A DNA stretch of 60,658 nucleotides. It comes from a virus. The notes beneath the pieces were generated by a model that did no database searches, had not been told where the DNA came from, and saw nothing but the letters and a program-made list of their open reading frames with translations. This document shows positions 35,940 to 45,015 of this stretch, piece by piece. The number at the start of each line of letters is the position of its first letter. Position 1 is the first letter of the stretch. A program made the translations under genes and the position numbers. The stretch is taken from positions 1 to 60,658 of the IMG/VR virus record IMGVR_UViG_3300030103_001846; one strand, written 5' to 3'.

Positions 35940-36401
35940 TTACCCTTTCTTCAAACCACCAGATCCAAAAGTAACTTTACTTGATACCTTCGGTTTTTCG
36001 ATAGGCATAAGATCATTACTTTCTCTCATCAAGTTTGTTTCAAGAGCTTCCATTTGATTTTCCGCAACACCTCTATAATAAGCATTACGTTCATCAGCAG
36101 TTTCTTCTGGTATTTTTGCTAAAACCAATCCACCTACACCAATAACTCCATCATTCCTTCCACCTTCAATAGTAGGTGCAACAAAATCAGGATGATCTTC
36201 GGATCTCACTGGTTCCCAACCTTCACGTATACGTTTACTCATATTAGTCTTATCCTCTTGTCCGAGTAAAGACTCTCTAAGCCAACGATGTTTATAACCT
36301 TCAGGTGCGGGAGGAGCCTCCAAAGTAGATGGGGGTGTCCATGGTTTTCTGCGAGAAGTTTTTTCTCGAGTTTCAGCAGTTCGTGGAGTGCGATCTGACA
36401 T
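35940..36401 (-). CDS. hypothetical head assembly protein
   Basis: 153 residues, charged, with a proline-rich start (RRKPWTPPSTLEAPPAPEGY). Shows RWLRESLLG and a helical C-terminus. Two bases after the scaffold gene; recurrent in marine podoviruses. Role unknown. Confidence 0.6.
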   Translation of the reverse strand: MSDRTPRTAETREKTSRRKPWTPPSTLEAPPAPEGYKHRWLRESLLGQEDKTNMSKRIREGWEPVRSEDHPDFVAPTIEGGRNDGVIGVGGLVLAKIPEETADERNAYYRGVAENQMEALETNLMRESNDLMPIEKPKVSSKVTFGSGGLKKG

Positions 36402-36403
36402 AA

Positions 36404-37339
36404 TTATACTCCTTCTTTAACGTGTTTAGCATATTCTTCTAGGGGGACACCTAATCTTTTAGCAATAGCTACTTGAGAAGGGGTCAACCTAACCTTGCGT
36501 GAAGCTTTGTTAGCTGATCTTGTAGGAGCAGCTACTGTGGGCTTTACGTTTACATTTGCATCAGAGCTGTCTGACGAAAACTTGTGAGGAAAAGATTCTT
36601 TCATTCTTTTATCTATTTCCTCGTAATACTGATCTGATTGTAGGTCATAACCTAAATCATATAAATCTTTGTGAATACCAAATACAGCGTAAGTCATAAC
36701 ACTGTCCCTACCAAACCATTCATGTTTTGCAGCCCATTCTTGAGCTCGTGGGTCTGGGGGTGGTTGTTGTGCTTGTTCTGTTTCAGCATTTAAATTTGGT
36801 ATCTCTGTAATTTCTTCAGCTTCTGGCTCAGAGTCCAATCGTTTTTTAACCTGCGATAGGCTTTGTGCCTCAGCACTAAGTTTACCTATATCAGCGTTTG
36901 CAGTAGCCATTGCATCTGCATCACCATTTTCATAAGCTAACTTATATTGCTTTTTAGCTTGTTCTAATTGTGATTGTACACGACTTTCTGCTTCATTGAC
37001 TAGTGTTGCGTCAGAATTTTTTAAATTACTTTTTAAAGTGTTATTTTCTTTTAAAATGTTTTCTGCATATTTAACAGCCTCTTCTTTCTGTCTTTCTGCT
37101 TCTCTCATTTTATAAGTCAGTTGACTTATACGTTTTTTAACACCTTCACTATAATCCTCAAGCTCGTCTTCAGACTTTGCTTCTGCTACTTGTTCTTCTT
37201 GAGGTTCTACTTCTTTTACAGAGTCTTTACCAACTTCAAACTCAACAGAATTATGTTGTTGTTCTTCGTTAATAACATCTGCTTCACGGATGTCTACATC
37301 TTTATCTTCGACTTCGACAGTTAATTTTGGTTCTGCCAT
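36404..37339 (-). CDS. scaffolding-type protein
   Basis: 311 residues: an acidic start, a long coiled coil (about 60-160) and a helical C-terminal domain with HEWFGRDSVMTYAVFGIHKD and a basic tail. Acidic/coiled proteins immediately before the coat are typical internal scaffolds that guide capsid assembly. Follows GroES in the operon. Confidence 0.65.
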   Translation of the reverse strand: MAEPKLTVEVEDKDVDIREADVINEEQQHNSVEFEVGKDSVKEVEPQEEQVAEAKSEDELEDYSEGVKKRISQLTYKMREAERQKEEAVKYAENILKENNTLKSNLKNSDATLVNEAESRVQSQLEQAKKQYKLAYENGDADAMATANADIGKLSAEAQSLSQVKKRLDSEPEAEEITEIPNLNAETEQAQQPPPDPRAQEWAAKHEWFGRDSVMTYAVFGIHKDLYDLGYDLQSDQYYEEIDKRMKESFPHKFSSDSSDANVNVKPTVAAPTRSANKASRKVRLTPSQVAIAKRLGVPLEEYAKHVKEGV

Positions 37340-37347
37340 GTTTTTTC

Positions 37348-37794
37348 CTATGCGTGGTGGACAACGTTTTCAGGATCTTTAATAACAGCTAAAACTTCAT
37401 CATCATTTAACAATCGCATTTCGCCACCGTCAATTTTGATTCTAGCTCCGGCATATCTACCAAAGATAATCCAGTCGCCTTTTTTGCACCAAGCCCCACA
37501 AGGATACTTATCAGGATCGGTGTAAGCGTCAGGTCCGAGATCAACTACATACCCCACGTTAGTAGACAGTCTTTCTCTTTCAACCGTTTCTTTTGCTAAT
37601 ACTATACCACCTTTTGTCTTTTTAGCAATGGTGTAGGGCAAAATTAGTAATCTATAGCCTGTGGGCTTAGGAAGTTTTTCTACTTCTCTTTCGCAATCTT
37701 CTGGAGTAGTAATACCTTTTTTATCGTCTTCTTCGACGGTTTTATTAGTTCTGTTTTTGAAATTTAATACTTGATCCGGTATTTTATTAGTCAT
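37348..37794 (-). CDS. groES: co-chaperonin GroES (Cpn10)
   Basis: 148 residues. Residues 42-143 are a GroES domain with the mobile-loop signature KGGIVL (61-66), VGYVVDLGPDAY and the tail DDEVLAVIKD. A bacterial GroES is about 97 residues; the first 40 here are an extra charged extension. It should bind host GroEL and help fold the coat protein, as T4 gp31 does. It lies between the portal and scaffold genes, so it is made with them. Confidence 0.85.
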   Translation of the reverse strand: MTNKIPDQVLNFKNRTNKTVEEDDKKGITTPEDCEREVEKLPKPTGYRLLILPYTIAKKTKGGIVLAKETVERERLSTNVGYVVDLGPDAYTDPDKYPCGAWCKKGDWIIFGRYAGARIKIDGGEMRLLNDDEVLAVIKDPENVVHHA

Positions 37795-37984
37795 CTATAT
37801 CGTCCTTATTTTCTAGCAGGTCTTTAATAGTAAATTCAGCGAAACTTAGACCTGAAAGTTCGCCTACAATCCTTTGATACTGCTCATGATCCTGTATTGA
37901 CCCCGATTTGAGCGTTTCAGTCAATTGTTCGTCCCTTTCTCTAATTAATTTTAAGAATTTACGAACAATATCAATATATTCCAC
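37787..37984 (-). CDS. small helical protein
   Basis: 65 residues, helical and acidic, with DIVRKFLKLIRERDEQLTET. Overlaps GroES by 8 bases and the basic gene by one. Family not recognised. Confidence 0.6.
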   Translation of the reverse strand: MEYIDIVRKFLKLIRERDEQLTETLKSGSIQDHEQYQRIVGELSGLSFAEFTIKDLLENKDDIDD

Positions 37985-38184
37985 TAATCCGGTTGTTTGT
38001 GGAACATTATACCTTGCGTAGCTTTACCGGTACCTTTAGTTTTTGTTAAAATAGCCTTAACTTCTCTAACTCCAACGTTTACTGGACCACCTTGACGCAT
38101 AAAACCCATTTTATTCCTTACACCTACGGGTAATTTGCGTAAACCGGCTCCTTTTTTACCTTCTGGTATTGGTTTCTTTGCCAT
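37984..38184 (-). CDS. small basic protein
   Basis: 66 residues, Lys/Gly-rich (KKPIPEGKKGAGLRKLPVGV). Between portal and GroES genes; probably binds nucleic acid or a virion partner. Start follows AAAGGAG. Confidence 0.6.
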   Translation of the reverse strand: MAKKPIPEGKKGAGLRKLPVGVRNKMGFMRQGGPVNVGVREVKAILTKTKGTGKATQGIMFHKQPD

Positions 38185-38196
38185 TTTTACTCCTTT

Positions 38197-40635
38197 TTAG
38201 TTATTTTCTGGTAAATTTCTAGCTTGTTGAGCTTCTTTTGCTAATTCTACTATATCTTTTAAACTTTGTTCTTCTTTTTCTATTAAATCTTGCTGTAAAT
38301 TGACAGCTAAACGTGCATCTTGTCGTTTTTCTTCTGATTCGATACGTTTTTCGTCGGTTTCAGCTTGAATATTAGCTCTTTCTATCTCAGTTTGTGCTCT
38401 TAATTGTGATTCAGCTTGTCGTAATTGTAGTTTTGCTTGTTCTAATTGCATTTGTGCTTGGAACATTTGCATTTGTGGGTCTACTTGTGCATTTAATTGT
38501 GCCTGTCTTATAGCTTGATCTTTACCTGTTACTTGTTGTGTGGCTTGAACCGCTTGTTGTGCTATGGCATTTTGCACTTCCATAGGTAATGGTTGACCTT
38601 CAGGAGGTAATTCTATACCTTGTTGTGCTAATAATTGAGCAACTTCTAATCTATATTTCAATGCGAAGTGTTCTTGTATATGTGCTTGTAAAGCAGCAAC
38701 TACTTGTTGATTAGCTTGAACGTTAGGGTTTTGTAAAAAGGCAGTATGTGCAGCAATATGTGCATCATGATCTTGTTCTAAGAAAGCTTTTAGAGGTGTA
38801 CCCATCATAGCTTCTTGGTTTTCAGTTATAGGGTCTTTAGGAAACTGTTGTGCTTCTGGTTTTAATATATCATCTAAGTTTTTTACATCTAAAGCTATAT
38901 ACATATTTTTATAAGCTTCCCGTAAATTATGTATTCCGGGAGCACTTTGTGCTAATTGTAGCTGTGTTTGAGCCATTGTAATTCTTTGTGAAGTAGAAAA
39001 TATATTAGGATCACTTACAGGTATTACATCAACTTTTCTATCGAAGTCTTGTATAAAAACACTTCTTGAAGCACCTGCTACATCAAAAGGATATTCTTCA
39101 GGAATACTTTCGCTAAATACTCTAGCTAAAATTTTAAATTCTAATTTTTGTGCATAATGTAAACGTTTATGTATAGCAGACATAACTTTAGAACCACGTT
39201 CTAATAACGCTATCGTTGTGCCTACTGGTGCTTGTTGATTACTATCACCAACTTGCATATCAGCAATAGAAGCAAACCTTCTTCCACTATCAACTAATAC
39301 ACCTAATAATTGTGCTAATGTTCCGCTAGGTTCTTTATAAGGTAGCGGCATAATAGCATCTCTTAATGTTCCTCCCGGAATATCTACATCTCTAAACTCT
39401 CCCGGCTGTAACGGTTCATCTAATTTACTAACATTCATACCTCTAGCTTTAAAACCTGCGGGTAAATTTGATAATGTACCTGCGTCAATAAGCTGTCGTA
39501 AAATAGAAGTAGCTGATTGACTTAATCCACCTATCATGTGGATTAAACCAAAACCGTAAAAACCTAATCCCGGTAAAAATTTATAATGTACAAAATGTTG
39601 TATTTTACGTTTTAAAGGATCGTCTTCTCTATAGTTTTTACGTATAGATAAAATAGTATTAGTTTCACTTACAAAAGTTACTATATAAGGCAAGGCTATA
39701 CCTGTAGGATTACCTTCTTCATCTGCATCCTCAAAACCTTCTAAATCTAGGTTTACGTGCATTTCTAATAAAGTATATTCTTCATCCTCATTAATTCCAG
39801 ATAAACCTTGTAGTTCCTCCATTTTTTCTTGCACTTCTGTTTCTTCGTAAGCAGGGTCACTTAATTCAACATTTTTATAAAAACCATTTACTTGTAATTT
39901 ACGTAAATCGTTATAAGGCATTTTAATTACGTGAGTTACTCTAGGGCTAGTCATTAAGTCAGTAGCATAATAAGGAACAACTAAATCTTCAGCCATAATA
40001 AATTTAGAACAAGCCCTAGCCATAGCAGGGTCGAAATAAACTTTTTTGAAAGCACTACCAGATAAAGGTAAATAAAATAATAATTGATCCATATCTGGAT
40101 CGTATTCTTCCATTACGTGCATTATTTGATAGTTCATAAATTCACGAACTCTTTCGGCTTGTTTAGCAATTTCGTTAGTCATATCACCAACTACTTGCGT
40201 ATTTACAGGTCCACCGGCAGGTAATAATTCTTTATAAGCTTGAGCTTGGAACTGAGTAACAGCTTCTGCTAATAATGGGTGATGAACACCACTTGCACCT
40301 TGAAAAGGTTGTGTTCTTTCTTGATCGTATTTGATACCTAATAGTTCAAGACCTTGAGTAAAAGCGTTATACCAATCTTCTCTAGAATCATAATCTTCTT
40401 GATAATGGTCGCTTAACGAAGAACATAAAGTATTTAAAATATCTTCTTCAATACTTTCTGCTAAATTATCACCAAAAGTAATACTTTCCATGCTTAGCTC
40501 ATCTACGTCAAGATCACCTATTTCTTTAATTAAAACTTCTAAGTCTTGTGGTATTTCTTGTTGTGATTCATCAATCTCTATTTCTAGAGGTCCTTCAGTT
40601 TCAACTTGTTGTAGGTTTTCTTTTTCGATAGCCAT
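38197..40635 (-). CDS. portal protein (podovirus type)
   Basis: 812 residues. The N-terminus contains SREDWYNAFTQGLELLGIKY and FQGASGVHHPLLAEAVTQF, a signature of portal proteins from marine podovirus-type phages. The middle holds the clip/stem region; the last 150 residues form a Gln-rich coiled barrel (QAQMQLEQAKLQLRQAESQL), as in P22 gp1. It forms the ring through which DNA enters and leaves. Coupled to a small basic gene by a TAATG overlap. Confidence 0.8.
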   Translation of the reverse strand: MAIEKENLQQVETEGPLEIEIDESQQEIPQDLEVLIKEIGDLDVDELSMESITFGDNLAESIEEDILNTLCSSLSDHYQEDYDSREDWYNAFTQGLELLGIKYDQERTQPFQGASGVHHPLLAEAVTQFQAQAYKELLPAGGPVNTQVVGDMTNEIAKQAERVREFMNYQIMHVMEEYDPDMDQLLFYLPLSGSAFKKVYFDPAMARACSKFIMAEDLVVPYYATDLMTSPRVTHVIKMPYNDLRKLQVNGFYKNVELSDPAYEETEVQEKMEELQGLSGINEDEEYTLLEMHVNLDLEGFEDADEEGNPTGIALPYIVTFVSETNTILSIRKNYREDDPLKRKIQHFVHYKFLPGLGFYGFGLIHMIGGLSQSATSILRQLIDAGTLSNLPAGFKARGMNVSKLDEPLQPGEFRDVDIPGGTLRDAIMPLPYKEPSGTLAQLLGVLVDSGRRFASIADMQVGDSNQQAPVGTTIALLERGSKVMSAIHKRLHYAQKLEFKILARVFSESIPEEYPFDVAGASRSVFIQDFDRKVDVIPVSDPNIFSTSQRITMAQTQLQLAQSAPGIHNLREAYKNMYIALDVKNLDDILKPEAQQFPKDPITENQEAMMGTPLKAFLEQDHDAHIAAHTAFLQNPNVQANQQVVAALQAHIQEHFALKYRLEVAQLLAQQGIELPPEGQPLPMEVQNAIAQQAVQATQQVTGKDQAIRQAQLNAQVDPQMQMFQAQMQLEQAKLQLRQAESQLRAQTEIERANIQAETDEKRIESEEKRQDARLAVNLQQDLIEKEEQSLKDIVELAKEAQQARNLPENN

Positions 40636-40799
40636 TATTTTCTTTTAGGTGTTCTTTTCTTTTTTGGTGCTTTTACTACACTTAATCTTTTTTGATCTTT
40701 ATTAATCTTTTCTAATTTTTTAGCTTGTGCTGCGTGTAGTCTACTGGCTTTTTTTAAGCCTTTAATAATTTCGTTAAGGTCTTTAGTATAATGAGCCAT
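40635..40799 (-). CDS. small basic helical protein (54 aa)
   Basis: 54 residues (KDLNEIIKGLKKASRLHAAQ then a KAPKKKRTPKRK tail) from ATG 40799. Overlaps the portal start by one base (TAATG). Unknown function. Confidence 0.65.
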   Translation of the reverse strand: MAHYTKDLNEIIKGLKKASRLHAAQAKKLEKINKDQKRLSVVKAPKKKRTPKRK

Positions 40800-40801
40800 A
40801 A

Positions 40802-41488
40802 TTATTTTTTCTCCTTATCATTATATAAGTTATCAAAAGTTATATCAGGATCCATATAACTATCATGTTCTTCTGCAGAATTTAAATATTGTGAAGGAGT
40901 AAAATCAGGTGCACCTTCTCCGGTAACCCAAAGTGCAGGACTTGTTGCTCTAACACGGTTATTAGGTAAAGCTACAAAATTACCCGTCCACTTCCCTGCG
41001 TCAGTTAAATATAATACATGACTTTGTTTATGTTGAGCCGGATCATCAGCTATATCGTTACCAGTATAATCTACGGTAAATAAATATTTACCAGTATAAA
41101 ATTCACTGCCAATTTTACATTGCCAAGGGCTAGAACTAACTCTATCTATAACTACAACACTATGTTCACGTGATTCGCAATCCCAAGGTTGTGCTAAATG
41201 ACTTTCCATACGTTCTCCCCATTGTTCTAATGGTATATCAGCAACTAATGCTTGTATAGGCATACGTGCCCACATTGCACCGCCATGAACACTTGTTTCT
41301 TGTTCATCGTCTAACTCTATCTCACAACCAGTAAAAACAACTTGAAAAGATAAAGATCTGTCAGGAATGGTATTTACCGCTATGGCAAGGGCATGAAGAT
41401 ATTCTCCATGGTAATCTTGATGATTAGCTGTAAATTCCTTTCGCACCCAGCATTTAAAATGCGGGATGTTAGAAATTAAGTAAGGCAC
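40802..41488 (-). CDS. hypothetical protein conserved beside terminase
   Basis: 228 residues, mixed alpha/beta, with ISNIPHFKCWVRKEF and GEYLHALAIAV. Position between portal and terminase suggests a packaging or head function. Seen in marine phages; function unknown. Confidence 0.6.
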   Translation of the reverse strand: MPYLISNIPHFKCWVRKEFTANHQDYHGEYLHALAIAVNTIPDRSLSFQVVFTGCEIELDDEQETSVHGGAMWARMPIQALVADIPLEQWGERMESHLAQPWDCESREHSVVVIDRVSSSPWQCKIGSEFYTGKYLFTVDYTGNDIADDPAQHKQSHVLYLTDAGKWTGNFVALPNNRVRATSPALWVTGEGAPDFTPSQYLNSAEEHDSYMDPDITFDNLYNDKEKK

Positions 41489-41491
41489 TTT

Positions 41492-41629
41492 TTATCTTTT
41501 TTTACGTCCTACTTTTCTCTTTACTCCACCACGTGATTTCATTTTGGATTTTTTAACTCCACCACGGGATTTCATTTTGGATTTTTTAACTCCGCCGCCT
41601 ACACGCATTTTAGACATTTTTCTTGGCAT
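41492..41629 (-). CDS. small basic repeat protein
   Basis: 45 residues from ATG 41629 (site TAGGAGA). Contains three near copies of GGVKKSKMKSR, mirrored as a 33-base DNA repeat at 41520-41590, and a KRKVGRKKR tail. Strongly cationic; likely nucleic-acid binding. Confidence 0.65.
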   Translation of the reverse strand: MPRKMSKMRVGGGVKKSKMKSRGGVKKSKMKSRGGVKRKVGRKKR

Positions 41630-41639
41630 ATTTATTCTC

Positions 41640-43157
41640 CTAATAATATACTCTGTTATTAAACGATGAAGATTCCTCTTCATCCGCCCAATCATTACTT
41701 AATCTTAAGAACCCTCCTTGCCTAAATCTCATTAAGGCTTGAGTCATACTATCGACTAAGTCGTCATGCTCTCCACTAGGAAAGTCATTGACTTCTTCTA
41801 CAAGTTCTTCAGCCCAGTTTGTTTGAGGAACCCAAACTTTACCATCAGCTAAAATGGAACTTATTGAATTTACTCTTGCTACTTTATCTTGTCCTCGACT
41901 AGGTGTAAAGTTAAAAATAGGAATTCCTACTGCCCTTAATTCTTGTGTTAAAGGTAAGCCACTTGCTTTAGCTTCTATAATTACAGAATCAGGTTGCCAT
42001 TGTTTATAATATTTTATTGCAGCTTCTTTTAATTCAGGAAAATCAAACCGATCATGGAGGACATCTAGCAAAATAATATGGGCTTGTTTACCATCGTAAT
42101 ATTCTTCCCCTATTTTTCCACTAGGATAAAAAATACCCCAAGTCGTTACTGCGGTAAAGTCAGCAGATTCTTTTTTCAAAAAAGCTGTATCGAAAGATTG
42201 AATAATATATTCACAATAAGGTGCATCTTCACTTTCCCAGATTTTAAACCATTCTTTAGGAATAATAGCAATCTCACCGCCAGTAGGTTGTTGCATATAA
42301 TTAGCAAACCATTTACTAGGGGATATACTAGCTTTTACTTTTTCTAATTCATCTAACGACCAAAAATTACCCCATAAAGGATTACCACTAGGCAATATAG
42401 CAGGGAACTCTATAATTTCCCATTGATCTGCGTTTTCATCGGTAGCCATCTTTTTAATTAATTTACCTGTTAAATCACGTTTTGACCAACGGGTCATTAC
42501 AATAACTATTGCTCCTCCGGGCTGTAGCCTTTGTCGAGGACCTGTCATAAACCATTCATAAGTATCATCTAAAGCTTTTTCTGACATTGCGTCTTGTTCA
42601 GAATGTGGGTCATCAATAATAAATAAGTCCGCTCCCCTACCGGCTAACGCACCACCAACACCAGCAGCAAAGTATTCACCGCCTTTAGACGTATTCCATT
42701 TACCGGCTGATTTAGAATCTGCTTTTAGAGATGTATCAGGAAATAATTTTTGATATTCTTCACTATCAATTAAGTCCCTAATTTTTCTACCGAAATTAAC
42801 CGCAAGGTCTGCGGTATGAGTTGCTTGTATAATTTTTAGATCGGGTTTTTTACCTAATAAATAAGCCGGAAAATAATGTGAAGCAAACTCAGATTTAGTA
42901 TGACGGGGTGCCATATTAACAATAACTCTTTTAGTTTTACCTTCAGCTATATCATCAAAGACTTTTGCCATCTTTTTATGATGTTCACCTTCTATAAAAC
43001 TATCCCATAGGGTTTTTACAAAAGTTAAAAAATTTGAAGTAGCTGCTTCTCTATTATGCCTACGTTCAAGTTCTTCTAATAATAAAATATATTCTTTAGC
43101 TTCGTTTTCGCTAAGATGAGAAAGGTCAATGTTTTGTAATTGCTCTATATGAGCCAT
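41640..43157 (-). CDS. terL: large terminase subunit
   Basis: 505 residues. The packaging ATPase has a Walker A variant PRHTKSE (84-90) and Walker B FIIDDPHSE (179-186). The nuclease domain shows SFDTAF, DSVIIEAKASG and the final HDDLVDSM acidic motif, as in Terminase_6. It drives DNA into the head through the portal and cuts concatemers. The circularly closing map fits headful packaging, but this is not proven. Confidence 0.93.
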   Translation of the reverse strand: MAHIEQLQNIDLSHLSENEAKEYILLLEELERRHNREAATSNFLTFVKTLWDSFIEGEHHKKMAKVFDDIAEGKTKRVIVNMAPRHTKSEFASHYFPAYLLGKKPDLKIIQATHTADLAVNFGRKIRDLIDSEEYQKLFPDTSLKADSKSAGKWNTSKGGEYFAAGVGGALAGRGADLFIIDDPHSEQDAMSEKALDDTYEWFMTGPRQRLQPGGAIVIVMTRWSKRDLTGKLIKKMATDENADQWEIIEFPAILPSGNPLWGNFWSLDELEKVKASISPSKWFANYMQQPTGGEIAIIPKEWFKIWESEDAPYCEYIIQSFDTAFLKKESADFTAVTTWGIFYPSGKIGEEYYDGKQAHIILLDVLHDRFDFPELKEAAIKYYKQWQPDSVIIEAKASGLPLTQELRAVGIPIFNFTPSRGQDKVARVNSISSILADGKVWVPQTNWAEELVEEVNDFPSGEHDDLVDSMTQALMRFRQGGFLRLSNDWADEEESSSFNNRVYY

Positions 43158-43162
43158 GATTT

Positions 43163-43804
43163 TTATGTATTAGATTTTATTCTATCTAAAGCTGATAATA
43201 AACCACCGTTAGCTAAACCGCTTTTTTTCATAAAACTTTTACCAACCGTTTCAGCCATTTGAGGGTCGACGTTAGGTTGTTTTGTTTTTCTAATAGTAGC
43301 TGCTTTTGGAACGTTTTTTAATATATCATCAAATTGTTCTAAAGCTATAACATTTTTATTTATAATCTCAGAGCCAGTAAACATAGGGTCTGCATCTTCT
43401 ATAGTTTGTGTTCTTTTTGCTCTAGTGGTTAAATCAGCAATTTTAGGTTTTAAAAATTCTGCTGCTTCAGTTTTATCTTTACCTGTTAATTTATTAAATT
43501 CTTTAAAAACTTTTTGCATAGTAGGTAATATATCATCTAATAAATTAGTAGGTAATTTAAATAATTTAGTAAATTTAGCAGGACCTACTACATTCATCAT
43601 CATTGATTCTATACCTGTAGAGCCTACGGGTTGCATTAAAGCATCTAAACGATTTGACATGGCAGGAGCTTTTTTAATGATTTCATTCATTTGAGAATTA
43701 CTTAAATCAGCCATTAGGGGGATACCACGTTTTTTAAGCTCTAACTCAATTTGTGGTTTTATGTTTTGTGCTAATTTGATTAGTTCTGGTGAAACTTCTG
43801 CCAT
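43163..43804 (-). CDS. hypothetical helical protein next to TerL
   Basis: 213 residues, helical, with a Lys-rich C-terminal end (SFMKKSGLANGGLLSALDRI). Located between terminase and a small membrane protein. Family not recognised. Confidence 0.6.
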   Translation of the reverse strand: MAEVSPELIKLAQNIKPQIELELKKRGIPLMADLSNSQMNEIIKKAPAMSNRLDALMQPVGSTGIESMMMNVVGPAKFTKLFKLPTNLLDDILPTMQKVFKEFNKLTGKDKTEAAEFLKPKIADLTTRAKRTQTIEDADPMFTGSEIINKNVIALEQFDDILKNVPKAATIRKTKQPNVDPQMAETVGKSFMKKSGLANGGLLSALDRIKSNT

Positions 43805-43811
43805 AATTTAA

Positions 43812-44069
43812 TTATATATTAGATACGTATACAAAACCTATAATAGCACCTAAAATTAAAATAGCAAATAAGTAATCACCTAAAGAATAATTATTTTCTT
43901 TAGGTTCTTGAACATAAGCTTCATTAATATTAGGTGTAGAAGGGTCATCAGCAATATATTGACCTTTAGCTGTTCTGGCTCTTTTCTTTGTCGTAGAAGC
44001 AGCTTTTACTGTTGATACAGCTTGAGCTACTGCTTTTTTACGTTGTTTATTGCTCTTTACTTTCGTCAT
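43812..44069 (-). CDS. tail-anchored small membrane protein
   Basis: 85 residues: a basic N-terminal half and a C-terminal hydrophobic helix (YLFAILILGAIIGFVYV). Suggests a tail-anchored inner-membrane protein with a cytoplasmic basic domain. Role unknown. Confidence 0.6.
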   Translation of the reverse strand: MTKVKSNKQRKKAVAQAVSTVKAASTTKKRARTAKGQYIADDPSTPNINEAYVQEPKENNYSLGDYLFAILILGAIIGFVYVSNI

Positions 44070-44358
44070 AATATTATCTCCTTAATAATTACTAATTTCG
44101 ATTATATTCCAAAAGTGGTAATAGGTAAAATTTTATTCGTAAAGTTACTACCATTGAGTCCGCCCAATAAGGGAGGGTGGGTGGGACGGTCCCTATAAGC
44201 GTAGTTTATGGGGGTGGGGGGTGGTTATAAGTTAAGCTTATATTGGTTAAACGCTATGAACCTTATACAAGCGGTCTTTAGTATGTAAGTAAGTACTAAC
44301 TTACAGTTTTAAAAATAAAAAAGGGCAAAATTAATTGCCCTTAATTAAGCTTAGCGGT
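44070..44358. other. gene-free stretch with G-quadruplex motif
   Basis: 289 bases without a plausible gene. Holds GGGAGGGTGGGTGGG (44171-44185, plus strand), a second G-rich run at 44210-44224, short inverted repeats around 44284-44305 and a terminator at its right end. Unusual base composition for this genome. Confidence 0.7.
44311..44342 (-). terminator. rho-independent terminator
   Basis: GGGCAA-N6-TTGCCC followed on the minus strand by TTTTTTATTTTT, directly after the 113-residue gene. Confidence 0.88.
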
Positions 44359-44700
44359 TTACACTAATTTATAAACACCGCAGTCAGATAAAGCTTTTTT
44401 ATAATGAGCTACTACCTTACTAATAGGTTGTGTAGTTTTAAAGCTATCACAACTTGCTAAGGTTTCTAATAGCGTATCATTATCTATAATAGGGCTATTA
44501 GATTTGTTAGCTATATCTACCATACAATTAATAATAGCTAACACTTGGCTAGAACTACCTCTATAAGCTTGAGGGTTAATAAGCTCATACGTAGAACTAG
44601 AAGAACCTCTAAAGGCAGTTTGTTTAACATTATTAAATAAAGCTTTTTTAGCGTCTACCGCCTCTATAGCTTGTTTAACAGTTTGTTTATCTTTTTTCAT
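44359..44700 (-). CDS. paralogous small protein (family A, copy 1)
   Basis: 113 residues. The C-terminal part (TLASCDSFKTTQPISKVVAH through YKKALSDCGVYKLV) matches the proteins at 45016 and 52384, so the genome carries three members. The shape suggests a winged-helix domain for DNA or protein binding. It is flanked by terminators and has its own leader, so it is expressed on its own. No known family. Confidence 0.7.
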   Translation of the reverse strand: MKKDKQTVKQAIEAVDAKKALFNNVKQTAFRGSSSSTYELINPQAYRGSSSQVLAIINCMVDIANKSNSPIIDNDTLLETLASCDSFKTTQPISKVVAHYKKALSDCGVYKLV

Positions 44701-45015
44701 ATTACCTCCTATATATATAATTGATTAAAGATACTTATTATATTAATGATATTTTACTAATAGTCAAGAGTATAAGCGTAAATAATACTATTTATTTTAA
44801 GCTTATATTTAAGCGTAATAAACTATAAATAAGCGACGAGGGACGAGTTACGAACGACGAGCGACGAGTAGCGATGCGACGATAGACGAGGATATTGGAT
44901 ATTGGACCTTGGTTGGTTGGACGATTGGACGAAAGATGATTGGAGGATTGGACGATTGGACGATTGGATTGGATAAAGAAAAGGGATCCGAAGATCCCTT
45001 AATCTTAAAATGTAA
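44701..45015. repeat. gene-free region with GACGAG / GGACGATTGG iterons
   Basis: About 315 bases. From 44833 to 44892 GACGAG-like hexamers are tandemly arranged; from 44905 to 44972 GGACGATTGG and truncated copies recur (44919, 44950, 44958). Followed by a terminator at 44975. No ORF fits. Possible replication origin, packaging site or protein-binding array. Confidence 0.7.
44975..45000 (-). terminator. rho-independent terminator with TTCG loop
   Basis: GGGATC-TTCG-GATCCC then TTTTCTTT on the minus strand, 16 bases after the 93-residue gene. Confidence 0.9.
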
